64,000 nt of DNA from Embleya sp051903075. Its GTDB lineage: Bacteria > Actinomycetota > Actinomycetes > Streptomycetales > Streptomycetaceae. Below, one piece after another: positions 35,362 through 43,655 of this stretch. Location: assembly GCF_051903075.1 (NCBI RefSeq), contig NZ_CP182422.1:3472001-3536000 (forward strand), given 5' to 3'. The stretch's first letter is position 1; each line of letters starts with the position of its first letter. The notes under the pieces are model-generated. The model worked only from the letters and a program-made list of their open reading frames with translations, had not been told where the DNA came from and did not search any database. A program made the position numbers and the translations under genes.

Positions 35362-35449
35362 AAAAAAGCCCCCCGGACAAGCGACGACCCCCGCCGGGGG
35401 GGAGAGCGGGGGTCGTCTCCGCGGCCGACTCGGGGGGGGAGGAGTCGGA
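35362..35449 (-). ncRNA. 6C-type small RNA
   Basis: On the minus strand: hairpin 1 CCGACTC (35448-35442), loop of about 10 nt containing eight C, GAGTCGG (35431-35425). Hairpin 2 follows: GACGACCCCCG (35417-35407), loop containing seven C, CGGGGGTCGTC (35393-35383). Then TTGTCCGGGGGGCTTTTTT ends at the T-run 35367-35362. Two C-loop hairpins and a 3' terminator define the actinobacterial 6C RNA. From memory, 6C RNAs lie between the ssd and HAD genes in S. coelicolor (scr3558) and M. tuberculosis (B11), exactly this context. A TGCTAA box (35460-35455) fits a -10 for a start near 35449. The 6C loops are thought to pair with G-rich mRNA sites. Confidence 0.9.
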
Positions 35450-35564
35450 CCGGGTTAGCACGGTCGCGAACGATCCGTGACTTCCAGGATGTACCCGAGG
35501 GGGTTCTCTAGCAAACCCACGACGCGGAGTTTACGCCGAATGGCTGCCCTTATCCTCGTGAACT

Positions 35565-36371
35565 GTGGAAACCCAGGCGCCGAAGCGGACAGCAGCCTTC
35601 TTCGACCTCGACAAGACCATCATCGCCAGGTCCAGTGCGCTGGCGTTCAGCAGATCCTTCTACCACGGCGGACTCATCAATCGCCGCTCCGTCCTCAAGA
35701 GCGCCTACGCCCAGTTCGTCTTCCTCGTCGGCGGCGCGGATCACGACCAGATGGAGCGCATGCGCGAATACCTGTCCGCGCTGTGCCGCGGCTGGGACGT
35801 GCAGCAGGTGCGCGAGATCGTCGCGGAGACCCTGCACGACATGATCGACCCGATCATCTACGACGAGGCCGCGTCGCTGATCGAGGAACACCACGCGGCC
35901 GGCCGCGACGTGGTCATCGTCAGCTCCTCCGGGGCCGAAGTGGTCGAGCCCATCGGCGACATGCTCGGTGCGGACCGCGTGGTGGCCACCCGGATGGTGG
36001 TCGAGGACGGCCACTACTCCGGCGAGATCGACTTCTACGCGTACGGGCCCAACAAGGCCGCGGCGGTCAAGGAGTTGGCCCGCACCGAGGGCTACGACCT
36101 CACCTCCTGCTACGCGTACAGCGATTCGATCACCGACCTGCCGATGCTCCTGGAGGTCGGCCACCCGTACGCGGTCAACCCGGATCGCGGCCTGCGTCGC
36201 GAGGCGACCGCCCGCGGGTGGCCCGTACTGGTCTTCAGCCGCCCCGTGGCGCTGCGCCAGCGGGTGCCCAGCCTCTCGGTACCCTCGCGCCCCGTGCTCG
36301 CCGCGACCGCGATCGGCGCGGGCGCCACCGCGGCCGGCTTCGTCTGGTACCTCGCCAGGAAGCGCCGCTGA
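35565..36371 (+). CDS. HAD-superfamily IB hydrolase (SerB-like), membrane-tailed
   Basis: 268 aa. HAD motif I FFDLDKTII (nucleophile Asp), motif II VIVSSSG, motif III Lys in YGPNKAAAV and motif IV YSDSITDLPML are complete. Length and the helical cap place it in subclass IB with phosphoserine-phosphatase-like enzymes; substrate unknown. The last 30 residues form a hydrophobic helix (RPVLAATAIGAGATAAGFVWY) and KRR end, suggesting a C-terminal membrane anchor. The GTG start has no visible Shine-Dalgarno, so translation may be leaderless or the start may differ slightly. Divergent from the 6C RNA. Confidence 0.85.
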   Translation: METQAPKRTAAFFDLDKTIIARSSALAFSRSFYHGGLINRRSVLKSAYAQFVFLVGGADHDQMERMREYLSALCRGWDVQQVREIVAETLHDMIDPIIYDEAASLIEEHHAAGRDVVIVSSSGAEVVEPIGDMLGADRVVATRMVVEDGHYSGEIDFYAYGPNKAAAVKELARTEGYDLTSCYAYSDSITDLPMLLEVGHPYAVNPDRGLRREATARGWPVLVFSRPVALRQRVPSLSVPSRPVLAATAIGAGATAAGFVWYLARKRR

Positions 36372-36803
36372 CCGGAAGGCAGGGCCGCCGCGGCGTCCGA
36401 CGATCATCGACAGCGGAGCAAATCCGACAAAGGCCGAAAGTAAAGATCTTGGGTCAGGGGTTCCCCTCCTCTCGGCAACGCACTAGAAAAGGGACCAACG
36501 GCCCGTACGGCCCCCGCTCACCCGGGTGGCCGGGACGGATCGAGCACGACCGCCGGGAACCCACGTGCGACCGACCCTCGTAGGGGCCGAACGCGTCGGA
36601 CAACCTGCATGTTCTTCCCCCCGTGGATGCGCATGCCGGGGCCGATCGTCATAACGGGTACACGCCTGATACCTCGGCGGGAGTGACAAAGCGGCGGCGT
36701 CCTCACGGGCGCCGCCGTCTCGTACGTCCGAACCCGAAACACCCCGCAGCGAACCGCGCCGGGCCCACCCGAGCCGCCCCCGGCCGAACACCCCCGCCGG
36801 CCG
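36372..36803. other. Intergenic region between convergent genes, hairpin at 36692-36717
   Basis: 432 bp. CGGCGGCG (36692-36699) and CGCCGCCG (36710-36717) form a hairpin 87 bp beyond the stop of the leftward Fic-like gene, a probable terminator. A minus-strand frame of about 44 codons (MTIGPGMRIHGGKN...) near 36518-36655 has no ribosome binding site or known relative. 36400-36500 is AT-richer than average. I recognise no RNA family. Confidence 0.4.
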
Positions 36804-37610
36804 TCAGATCCCGCGCATCACCGCTTCGCACACCGCGACGCTCTCGCGCGCACCCAACGTCATCGCCTCCGCGCAGTGCCGGATCCAGGTCGCCACACCC
36901 TCGGCGGTACCGCTCTCGTACGCCCGCAGCGCCTCGGCGTAGGCGTCCACGCCCAGTTCCAGGTGGCCGACCTCCGGCACCGCCGCGCCCTTCGGGTCCA
37001 GGCCCCGGGTGATCAGCACGATCCGCTGCGCGGCGCGGGCGATCAGCCCGTTGCCCCAGCCGAACGGGGCCAGGCTCAGGATCTCCCCGTGGGTGACCGC
37101 GGCGACCACGACGGCGGGCGCGGCGGACGGCGCGAGCAGCAGTCGGGACAATCCGTCGAGGCGGGCCGCCACCTCGTCCGCCGGAGGTTGCCCGGCCGAG
37201 GACTCGTCGTCCCGGCGCGGCCGGCCCAGCGCCTCGGCGGGCACCGCGTCGGCCGCGGCGACCACGTGCAGCCGGGCCAGCACCTGGAGCGGACTGTGCC
37301 CCCAGGTGCCGAGGAGCGTGCCGATCTCGGCGGACAGCCGCAGCGCGCCCGCGACCACCGCACCGCCGTCGTCGCGCGAGGACGAGTAGTCGGTCCGCCG
37401 GCGAATCTCCTCCAGCGACCAGTCGACGCCCTCCAGGGCGGCACTGGCCCGCGCGCCACGGAGCGCGGATTCGGCGCTGATGTCCATGCTGCGGCGGCGC
37501 ATCGTGCGGTGGCCGAGCAGCCGGTCCACCGCAGTGCGGGTGTCCTCGACGGACTCCGGCACGCCGGGCAGGAGCGCGAGGGCGGCGAGGGGATCGGTTG
37601 CGGTGCTCAC
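36804..37610 (-). CDS. Fic/DOC-like protein with degenerate active site
   Basis: 268 aa. An N-terminal helix with RASAALEGVDWSLEEIRR resembles the inhibitory or entry segment of Fic-family proteins (S/T-x-x-x-E-G). The position of the Fic motif HPFx(D/E)GNGRxxR reads LAPFGWGNGLIAR: His is Ala, the Asp/Glu is Trp and the first Arg is Leu, while PF and GNG remain. AMP transfer by the usual mechanism is therefore not expected. Older annotations call such genes oxidoreductases, for which I see no motif. The start is GTG 37610 with only weak AGGGTCG upstream. It is divergent from the CooC-like gene, with a Zur-like box between. Confidence 0.6.
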   Translation of the reverse strand: MSTATDPLAALALLPGVPESVEDTRTAVDRLLGHRTMRRRSMDISAESALRGARASAALEGVDWSLEEIRRRTDYSSSRDDGGAVVAGALRLSAEIGTLLGTWGHSPLQVLARLHVVAAADAVPAEALGRPRRDDESSAGQPPADEVAARLDGLSRLLLAPSAAPAVVVAAVTHGEILSLAPFGWGNGLIARAAQRIVLITRGLDPKGAAVPEVGHLELGVDAYAEALRAYESGTAEGVATWIRHCAEAMTLGARESVAVCEAVMRGI

Positions 37611-37759
37611 CCGAGCGACCCTACGCCGGGCCGGGAATGGCCCGCGACACGGGCCCGCGCCGAGCCCGGCCGCACCCGCGCGGGGTCGACGACCCGCCGG
37701 CCGACGCTTCGACTACTTTCCGACTTGACGTGATCACGGTCCGCAACGGATGATCCTAT

Positions 37760-37774
37760 CGAAAACGATTGTCA
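37760..37774. promoter_or_regulatory. Zur-like box upstream of the CooC-like ATPase
   Basis: CGAAAACGATTGTCA matches 13 of 15 positions of the actinobacterial Zur box as I recall it (TGAAAACGATTTTCA type, 7-1-7). The site is AT-rich in a GC-rich genome. It lies 25 bp before the GTG at 37799 and just before a CATATA (37779-37784) that could be the -10, the expected place for a repressor site. Confidence 0.5.
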
Positions 37775-37798
37775 AACTCATATATCAAGGGAGAGGCC

Positions 37799-38779
37799 GT
37801 GAAAATCGCCTTCGTCGGCAAGGGCGGCAGCGGCAAGACCACGCTCTCGTCGTTGTTCATCCGGCATCTGGTGGCCGCCGGCCGCCCGGTGGTCGCCGTG
37901 GACGCGGACATCAACCAGCACCTCGGCGCCGCGCTCGGCCTCGACGAGCAGGCCGCGGCGGCGATGCCCGCGATGGGCGCCCGCCTGCCCACGATCAAGG
38001 ACTGGTTGCGCGGCGACAACCCGCGGATCGGCTCGACGGAGCAGATGGTCAAGACCACCCCGCCGGGCCGGGGTTCGCGGCTGATCCGACTCACCGAGGA
38101 CAACCCGATCCACGCGGCGTGCGCGCGCGAGGTGCCCGGACTGCCCGGACTGCGGCTGATGGCGACGGGGCCGTTCGCCGAGTCCGATCTCGGCGTCGCG
38201 TGCTACCACTCGAAGGTCGGCGCGGTGGAGTTGTACCTCAACCACCTCGTCGACGGCGCGGGCGAGTATCTGGTGGTCGACATGACCGCCGGCTCGGACT
38301 CGTTCGCCTCCGGGTTGTTCACCCGGTTCGACCTGACCTTCCTGGTCGCCGAGCCGACCCGCAAGGGCGTCGGCGTCTACCGGCAATACCGCGACTACGC
38401 CCGCGACTGGGGCGTCGCGCTCGCGGTGGTCGGCAACAAGGTCCAGGGCCCCGACGACGTCGAGTTCCTGCGCGAGCACGTCGGCGACGACCTGCTCACC
38501 TGGACCGTGCAGTCCGACTACGTACGGGCCCTGGAGAAGGGCCACTCCCCCGACTTCGACAGCCTGGAACCGGCCAACCGGGCCGCGCTGGACGAGTTGG
38601 TGCAGGCCGCCGACGCCGGTTTCGAACGCCGCGACTGGGCGCGATACACGGCGCAGATGGTCGAGTTCCACCTGCGCAACGCACGCGGCTGGGCCAACGC
38701 GAAGACCGGCGTCGACCTGGCCGAGCAGGTCGACTCGGGGTTCGTACTCGGCCCGCAGGCAATGTCCGCACCGGTCTGA
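37799..38779 (+). CDS. CooC/MinD-like P-loop ATPase (metal-insertion type)
   Basis: 326 aa. Deviant Walker A KGGSGKTT at residues 8-15 with the signature Lys, switch I region VVAVDADINQH, Walker B-like EYLVVDMTAGSDS and NKVQGPDD base-recognition segment. CooC proteins load nickel into carbon monoxide dehydrogenase, and relatives act as metal chaperones. Two Cys lie at HAACARE and GVACYHS but no CXXC/CXC pair is present, so nickel binding is not assured. The GTG at 37799 has GGGAGAGG 3-5 nt upstream. It is convergent with acs, a pairing I recall in S. coelicolor (next to SCO3563). The Zur-like box suggests zinc-responsive control. Confidence 0.72.
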   Translation: MKIAFVGKGGSGKTTLSSLFIRHLVAAGRPVVAVDADINQHLGAALGLDEQAAAAMPAMGARLPTIKDWLRGDNPRIGSTEQMVKTTPPGRGSRLIRLTEDNPIHAACAREVPGLPGLRLMATGPFAESDLGVACYHSKVGAVELYLNHLVDGAGEYLVVDMTAGSDSFASGLFTRFDLTFLVAEPTRKGVGVYRQYRDYARDWGVALAVVGNKVQGPDDVEFLREHVGDDLLTWTVQSDYVRALEKGHSPDFDSLEPANRAALDELVQAADAGFERRDWARYTAQMVEFHLRNARGWANAKTGVDLAEQVDSGFVLGPQAMSAPV

Positions 38780-38860
38780 AACACCGACCCGAAACGCCCG
38801 GCCCAAACGCCCCGTCCGAAGCGCGACCCGAAGCCCCGGCCCGCAGCCCCGATCCCGACG

Positions 38861-38897
38861 ACGCGGGGCGGCCCGCCCACCAGTGACGGACCGCCCC
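38861..38897. terminator. Bidirectional terminator between CooC-like gene and acs
   Basis: GCGGGGCGG (38861-38869) pairs with CCGCCCCGC (38889-38897) across a 19-nt loop. It lies between the convergent stops of the CooC-like gene and acs. Confidence 0.7.
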
Positions 38898-38915
38898 GCA
38901 TCCACTCCGTCCCGC

Positions 38916-40901
38916 TCAGTCCTCCGTCGGGGCCGACGGCAGCTGCGACGAGATCAGGTCCATCACCGACGAGTCGGTGAGCGTGGTGACGTCGCCGAGC
39001 GTGCGATTCTCCGCCACGTCGCGCAGCAGGCGGCGCATGATCTTGCCGGAGCGGGTCTTGGGCAGCTCCGCCACCGGCAGGATCCGCTTGGGCTTGGCGA
39101 TCGGGCCGAGCACCTTGCCGACGTGCTCGCGCAGTTCGGCGACCAGTTCGGCCGACTCCGAGGCGCTGCCGCGCAGGATCACGAACGCCACGATCGCCTG
39201 GCCGGTGGTCGCGTCGGTCGCGCCGACCACCGCCGACTCGGCGACCTTGGGGTGCGACACCAGGGCCGACTCGACCTCGGTGGTGGAGATGTTGTGGCCC
39301 GACACGAGCATCACGTCGTCGACCCGGCCGAGCAGCCAGATGTCGCCGTCGTCGTCCTTCTTCGCACCGTCGCCGGCGAAGTACAGGTCCTCGAAGCGCG
39401 ACCAGTAGGTGTCCTTGAACCGCTGGTCGTCGCCCCAGATGGTGCGCAGCATCGACGGCCACGGCCGGTCCAGGACCAGGTAGCCGCCACCGCCGTTGCC
39501 GACCTCGGTCGCGGTGTCGTCGACGACCTTGGCCGAGATGCCCGGCAGCGCGCGCTGCGCGGAGCCCGGCTTGGTGGAGGTGACGCCCGGCAGCGGGCTG
39601 ATCATGATCGCGCCGGTCTCGGTCTGCCACCAGGTGTCCACGATCGGGGTCTTCCCGGCGCCGATGTGCTCGCGGTACCAGATCCACGCCTCGGGGTTGA
39701 TCGGCTCGCCGACGCTGCCCAGGATGCGCAGCGAGGACAGGTCGAACTTGGCGGGGATGTCGTCGCCCCACTTCATGCACGTGCGGATCGCGGTGGGCGC
39801 GGTGTACAGGATGGTGACCCCGTACTTCGCCACGATCTCCCACCAGCGGCCCTGGTGCGGGGTGTCGGGTGTGCCCTCGTACATGACCTGGGTGGCGCCG
39901 TTGGAGAGCGGGCCGTAGGTGATGTAGGAGTGCCCGGTGACCCAGCCGATGTCGGCGGTGCACCAGTACACGTCGGTCTCGGGCTTGAGGTCGAAGACCG
40001 CGTGGTGGGTGTAGCTCGCCTGGGTCAGGTAGCCGCCGGAGGTGTGCAGGATGCCCTTGGGCTTACCGGTGGTGCCCGACGTGTACAGGATGAACAGCGG
40101 GTGCTCGGCGTCGAACGGCTGCGGCTCGTGCTCCTCCGACTGCGCGTCGACCAGGTCGTGCCACCAGATGTCGCGGCCCTCGGTCCACGCGACGTCGCCG
40201 CCGGTGCGCCGCACGACCAGCACGTTGCGCACGTCCGGGCAGGACGTCAGGGCCTCGTCGATGGCGGGCTTGAGCGCCGACGGCTTGCCGCGCCGGTAGC
40301 CGCCGTCGGCGGTGATCACGATCCGCGCGTCGTTGTCGGTGACACGTGACGAGACCGCGTCCGCGGAGAAGCCGCCGAAGACCACCGAGTGCGGGGCGCC
40401 GATGCGCGCGCACGCGAGCATCGAGATCACCGCCTCCGGGATCATCGGCAGGTAGATCGCCACCCGGTCGCCGGCCTCGACGCCCAGCGAGGTCAGCGCG
40501 TTGGCCGCCTTGGAGACCTCGCGCTTGAGGTCGGCGTAGGTGAGCGTGCGGGTGTCGCCCGGCTCGCCCTCGAAGTGGATCGCGACCCGGTCGCCGTGGC
40601 CCGCCTCGACGTGCCGGTCGACGCAGTTGTAGGCCACGTTCAGCTTGCCGTCGGCGAACCACTTCGCGAACGGGGGTGTCGACCAGTCCAGCGTCTCCTG
40701 CGGCTCGACCGCCCAGTCGAGCCGCCGGGCCTGCTCGGCCCAGAAGCCGAGCCGATCGGCCTCCGCCCGTTCGTACGCGTCGGCCTTGACGTTGGCGTCG
40801 GCCGCGAGCGCGGGCGGAGGTGCGAAGCGGCGCTCCTCGCGCAGCAGGTTCGACAGTGCCTCGCCGGCCTTGTCTCCCGTGTTCCGGTCTGCGTTGCTCA
40901 C
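38916..40901 (-). CDS. acs: Acetyl-CoA synthetase
   Basis: 661 aa, the usual length. Converts acetate, ATP and CoA to acetyl-CoA through acetyl-AMP. Adenylation motifs: ILYTSGTTGKPKG (A3), DTWWQTETG (A5), LYFAGDGAKKD (A7), LLGRVDDVMLVSGHNIS hinge (A8) and PKTRSGKIMRR (A10), whose Lys is the residue that Pat-type enzymes acetylate to shut the enzyme off. The start is a GTG with GGAGG about 7 nt upstream. It is monocistronic between terminators; a Crp gene is also encoded in the window but I see no clear Crp site at this promoter. Confidence 0.97.
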   Translation of the reverse strand: MSNADRNTGDKAGEALSNLLREERRFAPPPALAADANVKADAYERAEADRLGFWAEQARRLDWAVEPQETLDWSTPPFAKWFADGKLNVAYNCVDRHVEAGHGDRVAIHFEGEPGDTRTLTYADLKREVSKAANALTSLGVEAGDRVAIYLPMIPEAVISMLACARIGAPHSVVFGGFSADAVSSRVTDNDARIVITADGGYRRGKPSALKPAIDEALTSCPDVRNVLVVRRTGGDVAWTEGRDIWWHDLVDAQSEEHEPQPFDAEHPLFILYTSGTTGKPKGILHTSGGYLTQASYTHHAVFDLKPETDVYWCTADIGWVTGHSYITYGPLSNGATQVMYEGTPDTPHQGRWWEIVAKYGVTILYTAPTAIRTCMKWGDDIPAKFDLSSLRILGSVGEPINPEAWIWYREHIGAGKTPIVDTWWQTETGAIMISPLPGVTSTKPGSAQRALPGISAKVVDDTATEVGNGGGGYLVLDRPWPSMLRTIWGDDQRFKDTYWSRFEDLYFAGDGAKKDDDGDIWLLGRVDDVMLVSGHNISTTEVESALVSHPKVAESAVVGATDATTGQAIVAFVILRGSASESAELVAELREHVGKVLGPIAKPKRILPVAELPKTRSGKIMRRLLRDVAENRTLGDVTTLTDSSVMDLISSQLPSAPTED

Positions 40902-41047
40902 GCGTACTCCTCCGTGCGGCTGCGGTCTCTTCTCTGCCGTAGCTCATCAGGGACCGGCCCGAGCCGGCAAGAGGAGCACGGAGATTGGTTTAGACCACTC
41001 CGATGCACAGCGTGCATCGTGGCCGACCGCGCGAGCATGCGGGCCGG

Positions 41048-43396
41048 CTATCCGGGATTGAGCGCCGGAAAAGTGTGATCTTCGGCGCTCGTCGGGACGG
41101 CCTGCGGGAGCGCCCCGGACTCGGCCCGTTCCGCGTCCACCGGACCGAAGTCGCCGCGCACCGCGTCGTAGAGGTACATCTGCGCGGATGCGAGGTCGAA
41201 GTAGAGCCCGAACAACCGCAGCCGGCCCGCCGCCACCGCCTGCGCGACCACCGTGTGGTCGAGCAGGTTGTCCAGTTGCTGGACCACGTTGGTCAGGCAC
41301 AACTGCTCCACCGGCGGCACGGTATGACCGGTCACGGTCGGCGCGGGCTCGGCGGCGAAGCGGGCCAGCGACGCGTCGCCGTGGCGCAGCCAGCGGTCCA
41401 GGTGCGGCGTGGCACCGGGACCCGATCCGGCGTCGGGCACCGTGCCGACCTTGTCGAGCAGCGCCTTCATCGCCCCGCACCCGGAGTGCCCGCACACGGT
41501 GATGCTGCGCACCCCGAGCACCGACACCGCGTACTCGATGGCCGCGCCCACCGACGCGTCGCCCGTGCCCGGCTCGACCCGGGCGGTGTCGCCGGGCGGC
41601 ACCAGGTTGCCGACGTTGCGCACGGTGAACAGGTCGCCGGGACCGCTCGCGGTGATCAGGTTCGGCACGATCCGCGAATCGGCGCAGGTGATGAACAGTT
41701 GCGCGGGTTTTTGCCCCTCCAGCGCGAGGCGTTCCAGGAACGGCTGGACCAGGGGCGCGGTGCGCTGCCGGAACTCGCGGGCACCGGCCACCAGGGCCTG
41801 GGACGCGGTGCCGTCCTCGCGCGGACACGCGCGCTGCCAGTGCCACCACGGCGCGAACCAGCGCGGCGACGGGGTCAGTCGGGACCGCCGGGGCCCCGGG
41901 GTGCCGCCCGCGGCCCGCTCGTAACAACCGTCGTGGATCTCCTCGATGTCCACCCGACCCCCGCGCGCGAGGTAGCCGGCGCGCCACGAGTGCACGGCCT
42001 CGAACGCGGCCTGGTCGAGGTAGTCCACCGTCATGTCCACCACCACGTGCTCCCCGGGCGGCAACTTGGCGAGCACGCGCGACAGTCGCGGCACCGACAG
42101 GAAGGTGAGCGAGCCGTGCACCTCCACGTGCAGGACGCCGTCGCCGGGGTGGACCCGCACGGTGCTGCGGCTGAGCCGGTACAGCGCGGTGCACACCGCG
42201 ACCACCACGCCGAGCAGCACACCCTGGAGCACCCCGGCCAGGATCACCCCCGCGATCGTCGCGGCGTACGCCGGGAATTCGCGGTGGCGGTGTACGTGCC
42301 GGATGTGCGCGAGGCTGACCATCTGGAGGCCGACCGCCATCACCAGGGCGGCCAGCACCGCCAGCGGGATGCGCTCGACGAGCGCGCCGAGCAGGGCCAC
42401 GAACACCATCACCCACACCCCGTGCAGGATCGTCGCGGCCCGGGTGACCGCGCCTGCCCGCACGTTGGTCACCGAGCGGATCGCCACGCCGGTGACCGGG
42501 TAGCCGCCGATCGCACCGGAGACCACGTTGCCCACGCCCTGGCCGATCAGTTCGCGATCGAGTCGGGCTCGCGGCCCGTCGTGCAGCCGGTCGACCGCCG
42601 CGGCCGAGAGCAGCGACTCCATCCCGGAGACCAGCGCCACGCTGACCGCGCCGACCACGATCGCGCCCCACGCGCCCGACGGAGGCAGTACCGGGGTGGT
42701 GAACACGACCGAGGACAGGTCCACCCGGGCCACGTCCAGGTGCAGCACGCTCGCGCACGCGGTGGCCGCCGAGACCGCGACCAGCGGCGCCGGCACCCGG
42801 CGCAACGCCGCGCCGCGACCGGGCAGTCGGCCGAGCAGCGGCCAACCGAGCAGCAGGGCCAGGGTGATCACCCCGACGGCGACCGCGGGGGTGTGCAGGT
42901 CGGCGATCTGACGGGGCAGTTCGCGCAGGTTCTCCCAGGCCGATCGTTGTGGCGCGCCGCCCAGGACCACGTGCAGTTGGGCCAGCGCGATCACCACGCC
43001 GATGCCGGCCACGACGCCGTGTACGACGGCCGGCGACAGGGCGAGGGTGGCCCGGGCCACCCTGGCCACGCCGAGCAGGATCTGCAGCAGGCCGGCGCCG
43101 ACGGTGACCAGGCAGGTCACCCGCCAGCCGTAGTTCTGTACGAGACCGGCCACGATCACCGTCAGGCCCGCGGTGGGGCCGCTCACCTGGAGCGGCGCGC
43201 CGCCGAGCAGACCGACCACGATGCCGCCGACCACGGCCGAGATGATGCCGGCGCCGAGCGGGGCGCCGGCCGCGAGCGCGATGCCGAGGGAGAGCGGCAC
43301 GGCGACCAGGAAAACCACCAGCGAGGCGCCGAGATCGGCCCGCGCGGACGCGGCCCTGGAAACCGGCGCGGGCGTGGTGACAGGGGCAACGGGCAT
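41048..43396 (-). CDS. SulP anion transporter fused to STAS and beta-carbonic anhydrase
   Basis: 782 aa. Residues about 20-400 are a SulP transporter with 10-12 helices (GAPLQVSGPTAGLTVIVAGL, GGYPVTGVAIRSVTNVRAGA). Residues about 415-505 are a STAS domain (VHGSLTFLSVPRLSRVLAKL, VVVDMTVDYLDQ). Residues about 540-740 are a beta-carbonic anhydrase with zinc ligands in FITCADSR and HSGCGAM. Fusion of the three predicts coupled bicarbonate movement and CO2/HCO3- interconversion at the inner face of the membrane. The ATG at 43396 has GGAGG 9 nt upstream. I see no pseudogene signs; all zinc ligands are present. Confidence 0.93.
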   Translation of the reverse strand: MPVAPVTTPAPVSRAASARADLGASLVVFLVAVPLSLGIALAAGAPLGAGIISAVVGGIVVGLLGGAPLQVSGPTAGLTVIVAGLVQNYGWRVTCLVTVGAGLLQILLGVARVARATLALSPAVVHGVVAGIGVVIALAQLHVVLGGAPQRSAWENLRELPRQIADLHTPAVAVGVITLALLLGWPLLGRLPGRGAALRRVPAPLVAVSAATACASVLHLDVARVDLSSVVFTTPVLPPSGAWGAIVVGAVSVALVSGMESLLSAAAVDRLHDGPRARLDRELIGQGVGNVVSGAIGGYPVTGVAIRSVTNVRAGAVTRAATILHGVWVMVFVALLGALVERIPLAVLAALVMAVGLQMVSLAHIRHVHRHREFPAYAATIAGVILAGVLQGVLLGVVVAVCTALYRLSRSTVRVHPGDGVLHVEVHGSLTFLSVPRLSRVLAKLPPGEHVVVDMTVDYLDQAAFEAVHSWRAGYLARGGRVDIEEIHDGCYERAAGGTPGPRRSRLTPSPRWFAPWWHWQRACPREDGTASQALVAGAREFRQRTAPLVQPFLERLALEGQKPAQLFITCADSRIVPNLITASGPGDLFTVRNVGNLVPPGDTARVEPGTGDASVGAAIEYAVSVLGVRSITVCGHSGCGAMKALLDKVGTVPDAGSGPGATPHLDRWLRHGDASLARFAAEPAPTVTGHTVPPVEQLCLTNVVQQLDNLLDHTVVAQAVAAGRLRLFGLYFDLASAQMYLYDAVRGDFGPVDAERAESGALPQAVPTSAEDHTFPALNPG

Positions 43397-43556
43397 GTCC
43401 GTGTCCTCCGGGGTCAGTCATGTCAGTCATGTCATGGCGGGCATGGCTGCCGCAGGGGTGGCGGCGCGCGGGTCGAAAGAAGAGTATTCGGGCCGGATAG
43501 GCCAACTTAACCCTAAGTGTTTATCTCGTCACAGTAAGGCTATCCTTTTCGGAACG

Positions 43557-43593
43557 TAAAATGTGCACCCATATGGGTGAAACAGATGTTTCA
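43557..43593 (+). promoter_or_regulatory. -10 box followed by two perfect palindromes (CsoR-like candidate)
   Basis: TAAAAT (43557-43562) is a good -10. CACCCATATGGGTG (43566-43579) is a perfect 14-bp palindrome at the expected transcription start, and TGAAACA-GA-TGTTTCA (43578-43593) is a perfect 7-2-7 inverted repeat sharing two bases with it. The first resembles copper-sensing CsoR operators (TACCC...GGGTA core). The block lies 63 bp before the GTG of the gene at 43656. Confidence 0.5.
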
Positions 43594-43655
43594 CACCGAG
43601 CACCTTCCACACTGTGTGTGATGGCCCGTAATCTCCCCGGAGTGGGGGTGGTGCC

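Noticed and set aside
36518..36742. Minus-strand frame beginning MTIGPGMRIHGGKN as a small gene
   Set aside because: No ribosome binding site, no recognisable relatives and placement in a terminator-containing intergenic region.
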